Assembly: GCA_000818945.1 (NCBI GenBank)
Contig: KN805383.1
Coordinates: 299,888 to 363,887 of the forward strand
DNA: 64,000 nucleotides
Direction of reading: 5' to 3'
Source: Schizochytrium sp. CCTCC M209059
Taxonomy: Eukaryota; Sar; Bigyra; Thraustochytrida; Thraustochytriidae
Position numbers and translations under genes: made by a program. Every line of letters starts with the position of its first letter. Within the stretch, counting starts at the first letter, position 1. The notes beneath the pieces were generated by a model. That model searched no databases. It worked only from the letters and a program-made list of their open reading frames with translations, and was not told the origin of the DNA. Positions 10,892 to 19,415 of this stretch are shown piece after piece.

Positions 10892-11863
10892 CTACACATG
10901 AACAGCAAGCGCAGGAATGCGTTCCAAGTGCCTCTCCAAGAACTCGCGAGTGATCTCGTAAAAGGGTAAGACTACAGAAGCCACGGGCGCCGCGCGCACC
11001 ATGGAAAAGGCGAGTCCGCGGTACAGCCGCGCCACACCTCCCTCGCGTACGGTAATAACGACGCTTGTCCACAAATCGGGAAAGTGCTTTCCTGAGGCGT
11101 CTTGCATCATTCGCACCTTGACCGTATCCACGGGATAGACACTAATCCATCCTAGGGTCCCCGCACATGCCGCCGCTACCATTTTCACCCGTGTTGACGT
11201 CTCGGGTCGTTCGCCACGACGCAATGCGGCCGATTGAGCCGCGTCTACTTGCAAAAGCTTGACCGTCTCGTACGTTGTCATGTACACGCCACGACCGAGA
11301 CCTTCCATAATGAGGCCACCCATGGCCCCGCGGTAAAGCACACGCGGTCCGAAACGCGAGAGCAGCTCTTTGCCGCAGGCTAATAGCCCTTTCGTTGTGC
11401 GCACCTGCTGCTGCGTCTTGAGCACACCAATTGGCGTTGTCAAGAGCGAGATCAAGGCCCCGGCGCTTGCGCTCGAAAGGTAGATGCGTCCCAAGTACGT
11501 TTGTGGCGACATTTCGGGCGCATTCGGCTGTCCCAACGTGTCGCGCATGTATACGCGTTTGAAAGCCTCAAATAGAGAAAAGTTCACCGATTGCACGAGT
11601 CCCGTCGTCAGTAGGGGAGGCAGGATCCCACGATACAGTTCGCGCATCATGACCATACTGCCCCCTGAGGCACCTGAACCTTGCAGCGGTTTGCCCACCT
11701 GCCAGCGCGTCTTGAGCGTGTCGAACGGATGACCTACGAGTACGCTACTGCCTCCGGCGAAGAGACCGGCTCCTACGGTCGCCAGCACGCTTGCGCGCGA
11801 GCGTCGCGTCTCCTCTCCATGATCCACGCCCTTCGTCGCCGTCGCCGTCGTCGACGTCGTCAT
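10892..11863 (-). CDS. Mitochondrial carrier family (SLC25) protein
   Basis: 323-aa inner mitochondrial membrane transporter with the three-fold repeat of the family. The signature PX[D/E]XX[K/R] is visible at P46-F-D48-T-L-K51 and P244-V-D246-T-V-K249. In the second repeat it is weaker: P144-I-G-V-L-K149 with Gly instead of the acidic residue. The end of repeat three (RLYRGLAFSMVRAAPVASVV then FYE) resembles the carnitine/ornithine/basic amino-acid subgroup, but the substrate cannot be fixed from this alone. ATG at 11863 begins a short Thr-rich leader. About 0.9 kb separates it from the divergent Bre1-like gene. Confidence 0.92.
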   Translation of the reverse strand: MTTSTTATATKGVDHGEETRRSRASVLATVGAGLFAGGSSVLVGHPFDTLKTRWQVGKPLQGSGASGGSMVMMRELYRGILPPLLTTGLVQSVNFSLFEAFKRVYMRDTLGQPNAPEMSPQTYLGRIYLSSASAGALISLLTTPIGVLKTQQQVRTTKGLLACGKELLSRFGPRVLYRGAMGGLIMEGLGRGVYMTTYETVKLLQVDAAQSAALRRGERPETSTRVKMVAAACAGTLGWISVYPVDTVKVRMMQDASGKHFPDLWTSVVITVREGGVARLYRGLAFSMVRAAPVASVVLPFYEITREFLERHLERIPALAVHV

Positions 11864-12787
11864 CGTCGAAACGTTCGCTGCTTCTCCTTTCCTCGAGCGC
11901 TTTTTTCAGGCAGGCCGAGTGTCTTCCAGTTTCCCCCGACGCCAGATCTCCTTCAACCAATGTCGTCCCTCTTGTCGTTGTTGCCGCCGCCCATCAACCC
12001 TGCGCTCTCCTTGCGCGTCACCGTCGATGTCGGCGTCGTCGACGTCGCGCGTCTGTCGCCCGTCAGCCCGCCTTTCCCCCCCTAAAACAACTGCCGGAAT
12101 CCGCACAAAACCTCTCAAAACCGCCCGAGCTCCTCGCCGCCTTTCCCCCGCGCCTCGCAGCGCGCCCTCGCCGCCGCTGTGCGCGCCCTGCGCGCTCGCG
12201 CCCTCGAACCCGGCCGCCCAATCTTGCTCTACGCTGCTCTTTTTTGCTCTTACCCTGCCTTCTGCGGCCTCCACGCGTGCCCCCCCGCTAGTCCCCGCGC
12301 ACCCTCCCCCCTGGGGGCAGTTAGTCTCCGCCGCCTGCCGCTGCCAGAAGATCTGGTGCCCCAGGCGCCCCCGAAATCGCGGGGCCTTCGGCGGCCGCCA
12401 ATCGGAGATCGATCGATCTGTGAGCCGCGGCGCGGCGCTGCTCGCTCGCTCGCACGCACGCGCCCGCGCGCTCGCTCGCACGCGCGCACGCGCGACCGCG
12501 CGCTCAGGCCAGCCGCTGAAGCCGCCGCCCCCCACGAAAGTCGGGCCCTGCGCGCGCGCGCGCGGGGAGAGAGCGCAGGAGCGGATCGGGGCGCAGGTGG
12601 TAGCGGTTTGCCTGGAGCCAACCACCGCGCCTGCTGCCGCTGCGGCCAGAGCGAGGGCACGCGCGCGCTCGGGAAGGACGCCACGTCGCGGGACGCGACG
12701 TAGCAGAATCTCGACCGCAGCGACGTGAAGGTTGTCTTCCCGCTTCTGACTTTTCTGTTTTGAAGCAAGCAAGGAAAGAGAGGCCTT
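11864..12787. other. Bidirectional upstream region of the carrier and Bre1-like genes
   Basis: 924 bp, very GC-rich, with alternating CG/CA tracts (for example a run of CG dinucleotides at about 12550-12564) and GTCGTC-like repeats near the left end. No gene supported; it must hold both promoters. Confidence 0.55.
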
Positions 12788-15391
12788 ATGAAGCGAAAAC
12801 TCGACCAGGGCGCGGAAGGCGCCGCCGCCGCCAGCGCCGACGTTGAGGAGAACGAGGAGCACAAGAATCAGGAACAGAGCAATGGAGGCGAGGAAACCGC
12901 CGTCAAGGGCAAGGACAAGAGCAAAAAAAAGAAGCTCAATCCCATTGGAAAGCTGCCTGACACGCAGTCCACCAAGGAGCAATTGCTCCACAAGAACCGC
13001 GAGCTCGCCGTCAAGGCACGGAGGCTGCGGGAGAAGCTTAAAAAGTCCAATACCAAGCTGCAAAGTCTCGGCGCCAAGGCGCAGACCTTTGATGACTCGC
13101 TGAGCTGCGTCACGCGTGCGCTGGACGCGCTCGTGGCCGAAGGTCTCTCGCTGCTCGGCGAGAAACTCGACGTCAAACTTGACCCCGCTGGATCTGGCTA
13201 TGCCGACATGGATAAAGAGGCTGTGGCGTCTCTGAGCAAGCCGAGCTCCCCAGAAGATTTTGCGCGCATGCTACTCGGACGTCAGACGCACGATATTCTG
13301 TCCCGACGAGTGTCCGAAGCAGTTCCAAACGTAAAAGCAGACGACGACGATGAAGAGGACGACGACGATGACGGCGAGGGTGGCAGTAATTCGGTGAAAC
13401 GCTTGCTAGACCTGCCTTCTCTTGTCGACAAGGAAGTATCTCGCAAATCAAAGCTGGCCCTTGGCCTGCTCCGAGCTATTGTCGAGAGACTCCTCGGTGT
13501 CGGCGCTAATCCCGATCGAGAGCGCGCCGTCAAGTCGCTGCTAGGAAGTGCCTCGGGGGCCGAGGCTGCCGAGCTACGCGCCAAACTTCGCGCCGCCGAC
13601 GAGCGCTGCAAGCTTTTCGCTGACCGCATTCTCCATCTCGAGACGCAAGCGCGCAAGCTTCAGGACCAGACTGAAGATGCCGAAATTGATCAGCGGACGT
13701 GGATGCACCGTCTCGCTGCCGTCTGCACCGAGTCCCTTCACGAAGGCACTCTCGGGTCGACTGTCGAAGTTCTCAAAGAAAAGGGTGCCATGAAACAGGA
13801 AGACCTCGCGGCAGCAAGCAGCTCCAATGCCGGCGCCGGACAAAGCCAGGTAGCAGCATCAGCAGACTCGAAAGACGCACAGGACGAAGCGGCACGCCAG
13901 TCCGAAGAAAAGGCGGAAGCCAACGAGGCAGAGGAACTTGCCTCCGAAAGACTTCGCGAGATCGAGCAGATTCTCGAGGAGAAGAAGAAACTTATTGACG
14001 AGCTAGAGCGGCTTCGCGCCGAATTCAAGCAACAAGAAACTGCAGCGACCGCCGCGGGCGGTGCTGTGCGCAACGGGGCGGGTGTCGATGCCCGCGCTGT
14101 CGAGGACCTCGAGGCCGAGGTCAATCGACTCAAAGCTCAACTCGACCAAACGACAGAGGCAGAGTCCAAGGAGCGGGAAATGGTACAGACCGTTCGACGG
14201 ACCATGGCTCAGCTTGAAACAACCACCGCCGAAACCCTTGCGCAGCACACGCAAGAGTACGCACGACAGGTTAAGGAGGCCGAAGCCAAATTTATTGCTC
14301 AGCTTGGGGATCTCGAACAGGCAAAGGTTGACCAGGAAAAGCTGCTGGTTTTAGAAAAACAGCTCAATGAATACAAGATCATCGCGCAAACACGGCAGAC
14401 AGAACTCAACGCCGCCCGAACAGAGCTCAAAGTTCTCAAGGAGAGCCCTCCCGCAAAGCACGACGAAACCCTGCGCGCACGCCTTGAAGAGGCCGCCAAG
14501 GGACAGTGGCCCGAGGATGAGGAAAAGCGCACCGCGGCCCAGCTTCGTACCGAGCTCGAGGCGGCACGCGCCGAGCTGGGAACTTCAAAGGAGAGTCTCG
14601 CCGCTGTGCTGCAGGATCTCGAGGCCACGACGAGCGCTTTTCCGGAGATTGAGGCGCAAAAGGAACGCATTCTCCATGAAGTGGCAGCCATGCGCGAATC
14701 GTCGGCTGAAAAAAGCAACCGCTTTATTCGTCTCGACCAGGACTTTGAGCGGGCCAAGAAGGATCTGCGCGTAAAAGCAAAGGAGCTCGACGAGCTGCGT
14801 CGCGTCCTCGGCGATCACGACGAACAATACCGCATTTTGCAAACGCAGTATGCCGCCACGGAGGAGGCCATGGCCCGGTCCGAGGAATATTCGCGCACTA
14901 CCTATGCAATGTACCAGGACCTTGCCAAGGATCGCGAGGCCATCAGAACTCGTTTTTCTACGCTCGACGCCGAGGCTAATGGTCTGCGCACAACAATTCA
15001 CGACCTCGAGCACAAGAATGCAGAATTTCGCAAGGCGAAGGAGGATGCAGAGCATCAGTCGCGTCGCGCTGCCGAGCAGCTCCGCAAGGTGAAAGCCAAG
15101 CTTGAGCGATCTCGCGCTGCGGCCGTCCCGTCACACCTGAACCCCTCAGAGGCTGCTTCTGACGTCGAGCTCCGTCTCTCCGCAATGGAAAACGCACTGC
15201 GCTGCCCTCTTCGTTCGGAATACTGGCGTGACGCTGTCATCGTCAAGTGCGGACATTCGTTTTCGAAGAAGGCTCTTTATGACAATTTGGAAAAGAGGAA
15301 CCGCAAGTGCCCCCATTGCAAGGCTCTCTACAACAAGCAAGATGTACTCGATATGATTCCTCCCTACCAGCGAAACGACTATGATGACTGA
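12788..15391 (+). CDS. Bre1-like coiled-coil protein with a degenerate C-terminal RING
   Basis: 867-aa protein, mostly long heptad-like coiled coil (about residues 60-110 and 270-790), with an acidic stretch near residues 180-200 and a C-terminal RING-like domain at 804-855. The architecture and the C-terminal segment (RDAVIVKCGHSF, then NRKCPHC) match Bre1/RNF20/RNF40, the E3 ligases that monoubiquitinate histone H2B with Rad6. The zinc ligands are unusual. C806, C821, H823, C841 and C844 are present, but the positions of ligands 2, 5 and 6 hold R809, S826 and A829. Only the second zinc site (C821, H823, C841, C844) is therefore complete, as in SP-RING domains. It may be an E3 stabilised by one zinc ion, or an adapter. 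Bre1 family placement is likely; activity is uncertain. Confidence 0.8.
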   Translation: MKRKLDQGAEGAAAASADVEENEEHKNQEQSNGGEETAVKGKDKSKKKKLNPIGKLPDTQSTKEQLLHKNRELAVKARRLREKLKKSNTKLQSLGAKAQTFDDSLSCVTRALDALVAEGLSLLGEKLDVKLDPAGSGYADMDKEAVASLSKPSSPEDFARMLLGRQTHDILSRRVSEAVPNVKADDDDEEDDDDDGEGGSNSVKRLLDLPSLVDKEVSRKSKLALGLLRAIVERLLGVGANPDRERAVKSLLGSASGAEAAELRAKLRAADERCKLFADRILHLETQARKLQDQTEDAEIDQRTWMHRLAAVCTESLHEGTLGSTVEVLKEKGAMKQEDLAAASSSNAGAGQSQVAASADSKDAQDEAARQSEEKAEANEAEELASERLREIEQILEEKKKLIDELERLRAEFKQQETAATAAGGAVRNGAGVDARAVEDLEAEVNRLKAQLDQTTEAESKEREMVQTVRRTMAQLETTTAETLAQHTQEYARQVKEAEAKFIAQLGDLEQAKVDQEKLLVLEKQLNEYKIIAQTRQTELNAARTELKVLKESPPAKHDETLRARLEEAAKGQWPEDEEKRTAAQLRTELEAARAELGTSKESLAAVLQDLEATTSAFPEIEAQKERILHEVAAMRESSAEKSNRFIRLDQDFERAKKDLRVKAKELDELRRVLGDHDEQYRILQTQYAATEEAMARSEEYSRTTYAMYQDLAKDREAIRTRFSTLDAEANGLRTTIHDLEHKNAEFRKAKEDAEHQSRRAAEQLRKVKAKLERSRAAAVPSHLNPSEAASDVELRLSAMENALRCPLRSEYWRDAVIVKCGHSFSKKALYDNLEKRNRKCPHCKALYNKQDVLDMIPPYQRNDYDD

Positions 15392-15503
15392 TAACTGAAG
15401 CTATATACGTATGCATGCCTGTTGATCACGCGACCATTGTGAAGAAGAATGTGACCCTGATTGCTGAAAGAATGCTTGCCTTCTGAGAATGAAACATTCT
15501 GAG

Positions 15504-15509
15504 AATAAA
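15504..15509 (+). terminator. AATAAA polyadenylation hexamer for the Bre1-like gene
   Basis: AATAAA 113 bp after the stop codon, in the 289-bp convergent gap before the next minus-strand gene. Confidence 0.5.
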
Positions 15510-15680
15510 TGCTCTTTACCTTGGCCTGAAGTCTGTCTGCACGCGCTTGGAGACGAGGACGTGTTACAGCGCTTTCGTCGTCAAGAGTGGGCGCCACTAT
15601 TTTCCCCAAGAAAAGACTTACAAGATTCGAATCAAATCATCAGACGAAATTGAGTGAAGTCGAGTGATCCTTTGATGCGC

Positions 15681-18413
15681 CTACCCGAATTGCGTGTCTT
15701 CATCCAACCTTTGCGGCATCGCTGCCAGAAGTCGCGCAAGCTCTCCGACGACTGCGTGCGCCTCCGTCGCAGGGACAGCGTCACGGGACTTCTCCGTCTT
15801 CACGCGGTCTCTACTCTTCGCATGTTTCGTGTCTCTTGCCGACGGTGCCTTGCCTTCCGTTCGCACCACGCGCTCGGGAGCCAGACCACTACGATGATGA
15901 GAAAGGACGCTGCCCAGTTCACCAAGCATGTTCGAAGCCACTTTCGCCGCTTCCCGTGCCTCAAGCGAAGCTGGATCGTCCAGCGGAGCAGGTCCTCGAC
16001 GACGCGGTCGAGGCTCCTCCACGAAACCTTGATACACATCAGTGAAAGGCTGCGACAGTGCCGCAGCACGCTCGACGTCGTCTGCTTCGTCCGTAGCAGG
16101 CTCATTGCTGCTTTGTGAACCGGAATCATCATCTTCGTCGTCATTCACACGTACGCCAATTCCATATGCATCTGTTGTCCAATGCAAGCCGTGCGCAGCA
16201 GCGGTAGAAAACCCTCTCTTCGAAGAGAGCGTATGGGCCAGACGCATAGCACCTTGCACCGCCTTCGCGCCGTCTGGTTGAAATTGCTGCCACGTCGCGC
16301 CAAGCTCGTCTACGAGACTGTGCACACGGCTCGTATCGTGACAGTCATCGATGAGATCTTCTTCGCAAGCCCACAGCACGGCCTCGACACCGGCAAGACC
16401 TTGGCGAAGGTTCTCCAGATTTGCTCGAATCATTCGTAGAGCTTCCGTATCCTTTGGTGAGCGGATATGTTGCGTGACTTGATTTACATCTTCGACTCGG
16501 ATTGTCGCTTCGGACGAGGCCCAAAGCGAGTGCGTTTCATTACGCAAAAGACGGGCGACACGCAAGAGGTCCTCTTCCGTGACGCGAAGACATCGGACAT
16601 TTGATGCAAAGCGTGCCCGAGTTCGAAAAAACGAACGCAGCGAACGCTCAATTTCCGTAAGCAAAGGAACCTCCTCGATACTTGTTGATATTGAAACTCT
16701 TGCCGCGCCATTGAGAATCTGCGTTGCAGCCCTTAGACCCGCCAGAAGACGCTTCCTTATTGCAGGTGCCTGGAGTTCGGCTCGTGCCTCTGGCGTTCGC
16801 AAGCATTGATTACGTTCGATTCTCGAAATCGGTGGCGCAAGGCCTCGTAATGCAAACCCACGACGTTGGAGTTCGCGACGTTTGATTGCCCAAACAAGGC
16901 GCACTATTTCGATCTCAAAGTCTTCGCAAGCCTCTGCGATGGCTATGTGTGGGCCCGTCGTCCATGTTCGCACCAACTTTCGCAATTGAGACTCTTGCAA
17001 AAGGAAAATCGCAAGCATGAAGCCGAACATGACAGATCGCCAACGAAATTCGAGACAGAGGCCTAGCATCGCATGCGCAAAATACCATCGCAAAAGCACA
17101 AAGACAACTTGCGACTCTTGGAAACGGGCCCAAGGCCGCTGGGCCAGCTTGGAGGCTGGACACGCGCGTGGAACTCGCATCCAAGGAGGGAAACGCATAT
17201 CTGACTCGTCATCGTCGCCGTTATCACCATCATCGCCATCTCTTTGCGACAAAGTTTGATCTTCTCCTTGCGAGTCCCCTTCACCTGCTGTTCTTTCTTT
17301 TGCGGCTTTCACGAACTCCTCATCTTCTGTTGGGGATTCGCTACGGAGCGGTGCATTCTCTGAACTCAATTCCTGGGCCAATGATCCGTACACTGCACCA
17401 TCGTCTTCCCCTGTATCTTGTAGATGCATGGCGAGAGGCGACCACGGTAGAATAACAACTTCACTTGTGCTTCTAAACTGAGTTTGTTCAGAACTGACGT
17501 CGCTTGGGACACAACTATTCGAAGATTTGCTTCTCTGTTGATCATCTCCGTCACAGCACTCGGCATCTTCGGTATCATTAGCATCATCTCCATTTTGGTC
17601 ATCATCGCCATCTTTGCCGTTATCACCATCCTTGCCATCTGGCACGTCGCTGTCTCTGAAAGCATCACTACCACTGCTCTTGTCGGAGTCTTTTGTGTCT
17701 TCGGGTAAAGTCGTGGATGCCACCTCATCCGTTCTGTGTCCAAAGACCACATCATTGCGCCCTGCAAAGCTCAACTTTTCGCGGCAGACGCGTAAAGGAT
17801 CCTTGTTGACTAGGTATCGAAGAAATTCGGGATGCTTGCGAACGTTGCCGCGCTCCGGAAAAAGATTGGGAAAGACGCAGCAAGGCACGACTGCAAAGGG
17901 CTTTCCAAGTTCAAGACCCCAATCGACAATGGCCTCTGTGGCCTGATCAGAATGCATCCCAACGATGGCAGAGCATGACTGGAGGGCAGCCTCGAGCCCA
18001 CTTGCCTCGACTGGAACAGGTTGCAGCGGGTCGTTCACGTAGGATTCTGGTGCTGCGCCCATAGATTTGGAAAGTGGATACCAGAACCACGTGCGAATGT
18101 GCTTCGGAAAAGGAAGAACTACAAAGGGTCTTGCGTCTTTACCATCTCCAGCCATTTGCTGCGCAAGACGATGCACTAATGCCCGAGTGACATGACGAAG
18201 CATATTCGGTACATCCATGGGTCGAGGATCAACGATTGTTGTTGGAATCCCGGCGTGAATGAGAAGCTTAAACGCAAGATCACCTTTACCCCCCGCTACA
18301 TCAAGGACGCCGCCGTTTGCTCGCAATGATTCAAGGCCAAAGGTTGTTTCGAGCCATTCTCGAAACACAGTAAAGCGATTCGCAGTCCGTGTTCGCGCCG
18401 AGCCGCTTTGCAT
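15681..18413 (-). CDS. Fusion of a SAM-dependent methyltransferase-like domain with a vezatin/Inp2-like membrane protein
   Basis: One open frame of 910 aa with two unrelated halves. Residues about 14-230 look like a Rossmann methyltransferase: VLDVAGGKGDLAFKLL (36-51), an acidic residue after strand two (VDPRPM, 61-66), and AVVPCCVFPN (174-183), reminiscent of METTL25/TRM13-like folds. Residues 235-430 are a low-complexity acidic linker rich in Asp, Gly and Ser. Two hydrophobic segments follow (about 436-453 and 459-473). After them come a segment with RRGFALRGLAPPISRIER, helical regions and QPFTDVYQGFVEE, which resemble the vezatin/Inp2 myosin-binding family. By that homology the C-terminal half could anchor myosin to a membrane such as the peroxisome. 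The function of the first half is not known. The ATG at 18413 may be inside an intron of a longer gene (see the candidate intron at 18406-18578). Confidence 0.65.
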   Translation of the reverse strand: MQSGSARTRTANRFTVFREWLETTFGLESLRANGGVLDVAGGKGDLAFKLLIHAGIPTTIVDPRPMDVPNMLRHVTRALVHRLAQQMAGDGKDARPFVVLPFPKHIRTWFWYPLSKSMGAAPESYVNDPLQPVPVEASGLEAALQSCSAIVGMHSDQATEAIVDWGLELGKPFAVVPCCVFPNLFPERGNVRKHPEFLRYLVNKDPLRVCREKLSFAGRNDVVFGHRTDEVASTTLPEDTKDSDKSSGSDAFRDSDVPDGKDGDNGKDGDDDQNGDDANDTEDAECCDGDDQQRSKSSNSCVPSDVSSEQTQFRSTSEVVILPWSPLAMHLQDTGEDDGAVYGSLAQELSSENAPLRSESPTEDEEFVKAAKERTAGEGDSQGEDQTLSQRDGDDGDNGDDDESDMRFPPWMRVPRACPASKLAQRPWARFQESQVVFVLLRWYFAHAMLGLCLEFRWRSVMFGFMLAIFLLQESQLRKLVRTWTTGPHIAIAEACEDFEIEIVRLVWAIKRRELQRRGFALRGLAPPISRIERNQCLRTPEARAELQAPAIRKRLLAGLRAATQILNGAARVSISTSIEEVPLLTEIERSLRSFFRTRARFASNVRCLRVTEEDLLRVARLLRNETHSLWASSEATIRVEDVNQVTQHIRSPKDTEALRMIRANLENLRQGLAGVEAVLWACEEDLIDDCHDTSRVHSLVDELGATWQQFQPDGAKAVQGAMRLAHTLSSKRGFSTAAAHGLHWTTDAYGIGVRVNDDEDDDSGSQSSNEPATDEADDVERAAALSQPFTDVYQGFVEEPRPRRRGPAPLDDPASLEAREAAKVASNMLGELGSVLSHHRSGLAPERVVRTEGKAPSARDTKHAKSRDRVKTEKSRDAVPATEAHAVVGELARLLAAMPQRLDEDTQFG

Positions 18414-18578
18414 TGGTCACACGAAAGGGTCATTCCGAGTTAGTCTTTCCGTTTCATCATCCCCGCATGGCCCGTACGAACAAGTCTCAAACGCATATGA
18501 TCCCTCAAGCATTTGCATAAATGTATACCCAAGATATCGGAGTCTTAGATGTACGGACGATTGGGCAAATGAACTTAC
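18406..18578 (-). other. Candidate intron joining the 238-aa frame to the methyltransferase/vezatin frame
   Basis: Reading the minus strand, the 238-aa frame ends exactly inside a GTAAGT donor (18578-18573), and its TAA stop is part of that donor. A CTAAC branch-like motif occurs about 35 nt before an AAAG acceptor at 18406. Removing these 173 bp joins the two frames in phase (GG + C gives Gly). The length is close to the firm 178-bp intron at 47578. The acceptor is AAG rather than the preferred CAG, so this is a hypothesis. Confidence 0.4.
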
Positions 18579-19291
18579 CCCCACCCAGTCCGCTGCGGTA
18601 ATGGCTCTGGGACACCGACTTGCGCTTTACTCGCTTTGGTCGTTTTATCGGCACCGCTAGAAGATGCGTTTTCCGCAGCAAGCGCAATGCCTACCTGAGT
18701 TTCGTGCTGATAGAATACCACGGAAATTACATGACCAGCCCTCTTGAGCGAGCGAGCGAGTTTCCATGCCATCTCGAGACGCGCCGTCTGGCTCTGTTTT
18801 GCTTCTGCCGCAAATGCAGAGAGAGCTGGTAAACGGAGCGTATAGTACACCATTCCAGCCGCCTTGTCTGCGTCAAGACTACTCCGCGCATCGTAGACTT
18901 TTTCCAGTACAGCAAGAGTGTCCTCCCCAGGGTCCTCGACCACGAGGAGGGCGGTCTTGGCCAAGATCGCTGCGCCGTTTTCGATGCTCTTGGCTGTCAG
19001 AGGTGCTGCCGCGAAGCCATTGCAGTCCACGAGTTTTACCCCGAGGTCGTCTCTTTCGATTACGTCCTTGTCAGCGCCCTTGTCAATGTCGTCTTTGCCG
19101 ACGGCGAGGAGACCGAGGTCCTGCACGAGCGCAAGAACGATGGCCATGTGGTGGCTGTGGTCGTGGTGGTCGTGGACGTCCTTGGCTTGTTGCTCTTGGG
19201 GCCTGGACGTTGCGCGACCGGCTGCGAGGGCCCAAACGACGGACACGGGGGACGCGGCGGCCCCGTCTGCGGCCTTTGCAGCGGCGTGCAT
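18575..19291 (-). CDS. Hypothetical protein, possibly a 5' exon of the next gene
   Basis: 238-aa frame that I do not recognise. It starts with an Ala-rich segment (ATG at 19291) and has a His/Asp-rich stretch (VHDHHDHSHH, about residues 39-48) just before an internal Met at 19147 that could be the real start. The middle part (about 75-205) reads as an ordinary alpha/beta protein with few repeats. The C-terminus is Ser/Lys-rich and ends in RTGWG at a stop that overlaps a GTAAGT splice-donor-like sequence. It is head-to-head with the AAA ATPase gene, only 124 bp between ATGs. It may be a complete small protein or the N-terminal part of the methyltransferase/vezatin-like protein. Confidence 0.5.
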   Translation of the reverse strand: MHAAAKAADGAAASPVSVVWALAAGRATSRPQEQQAKDVHDHHDHSHHMAIVLALVQDLGLLAVGKDDIDKGADKDVIERDDLGVKLVDCNGFAAAPLTAKSIENGAAILAKTALLVVEDPGEDTLAVLEKVYDARSSLDADKAAGMVYYTLRLPALSAFAAEAKQSQTARLEMAWKLARSLKRAGHVISVVFYQHETQVGIALAAENASSSGADKTTKASKAQVGVPEPLPQRTGWG

Positions 19292-19415
19292 GGTCGCTCG
19301 CCAGATGGTGGTGGTGGTGATGGTCGGTCCTTCGAGTGGAGTTTGGGACTCCGGCGCTGCTGGCGGCTAGCGCACTCAAACTCTGTTCGACGCGCGGCTC
19401 GCAGCTCGCACGCGG

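Noticed and set aside
12541..12570. CG-alternating tract as a regulatory Z-DNA element
   Set aside because: Short and in a very GC-rich region where such tracts are expected. No further support.
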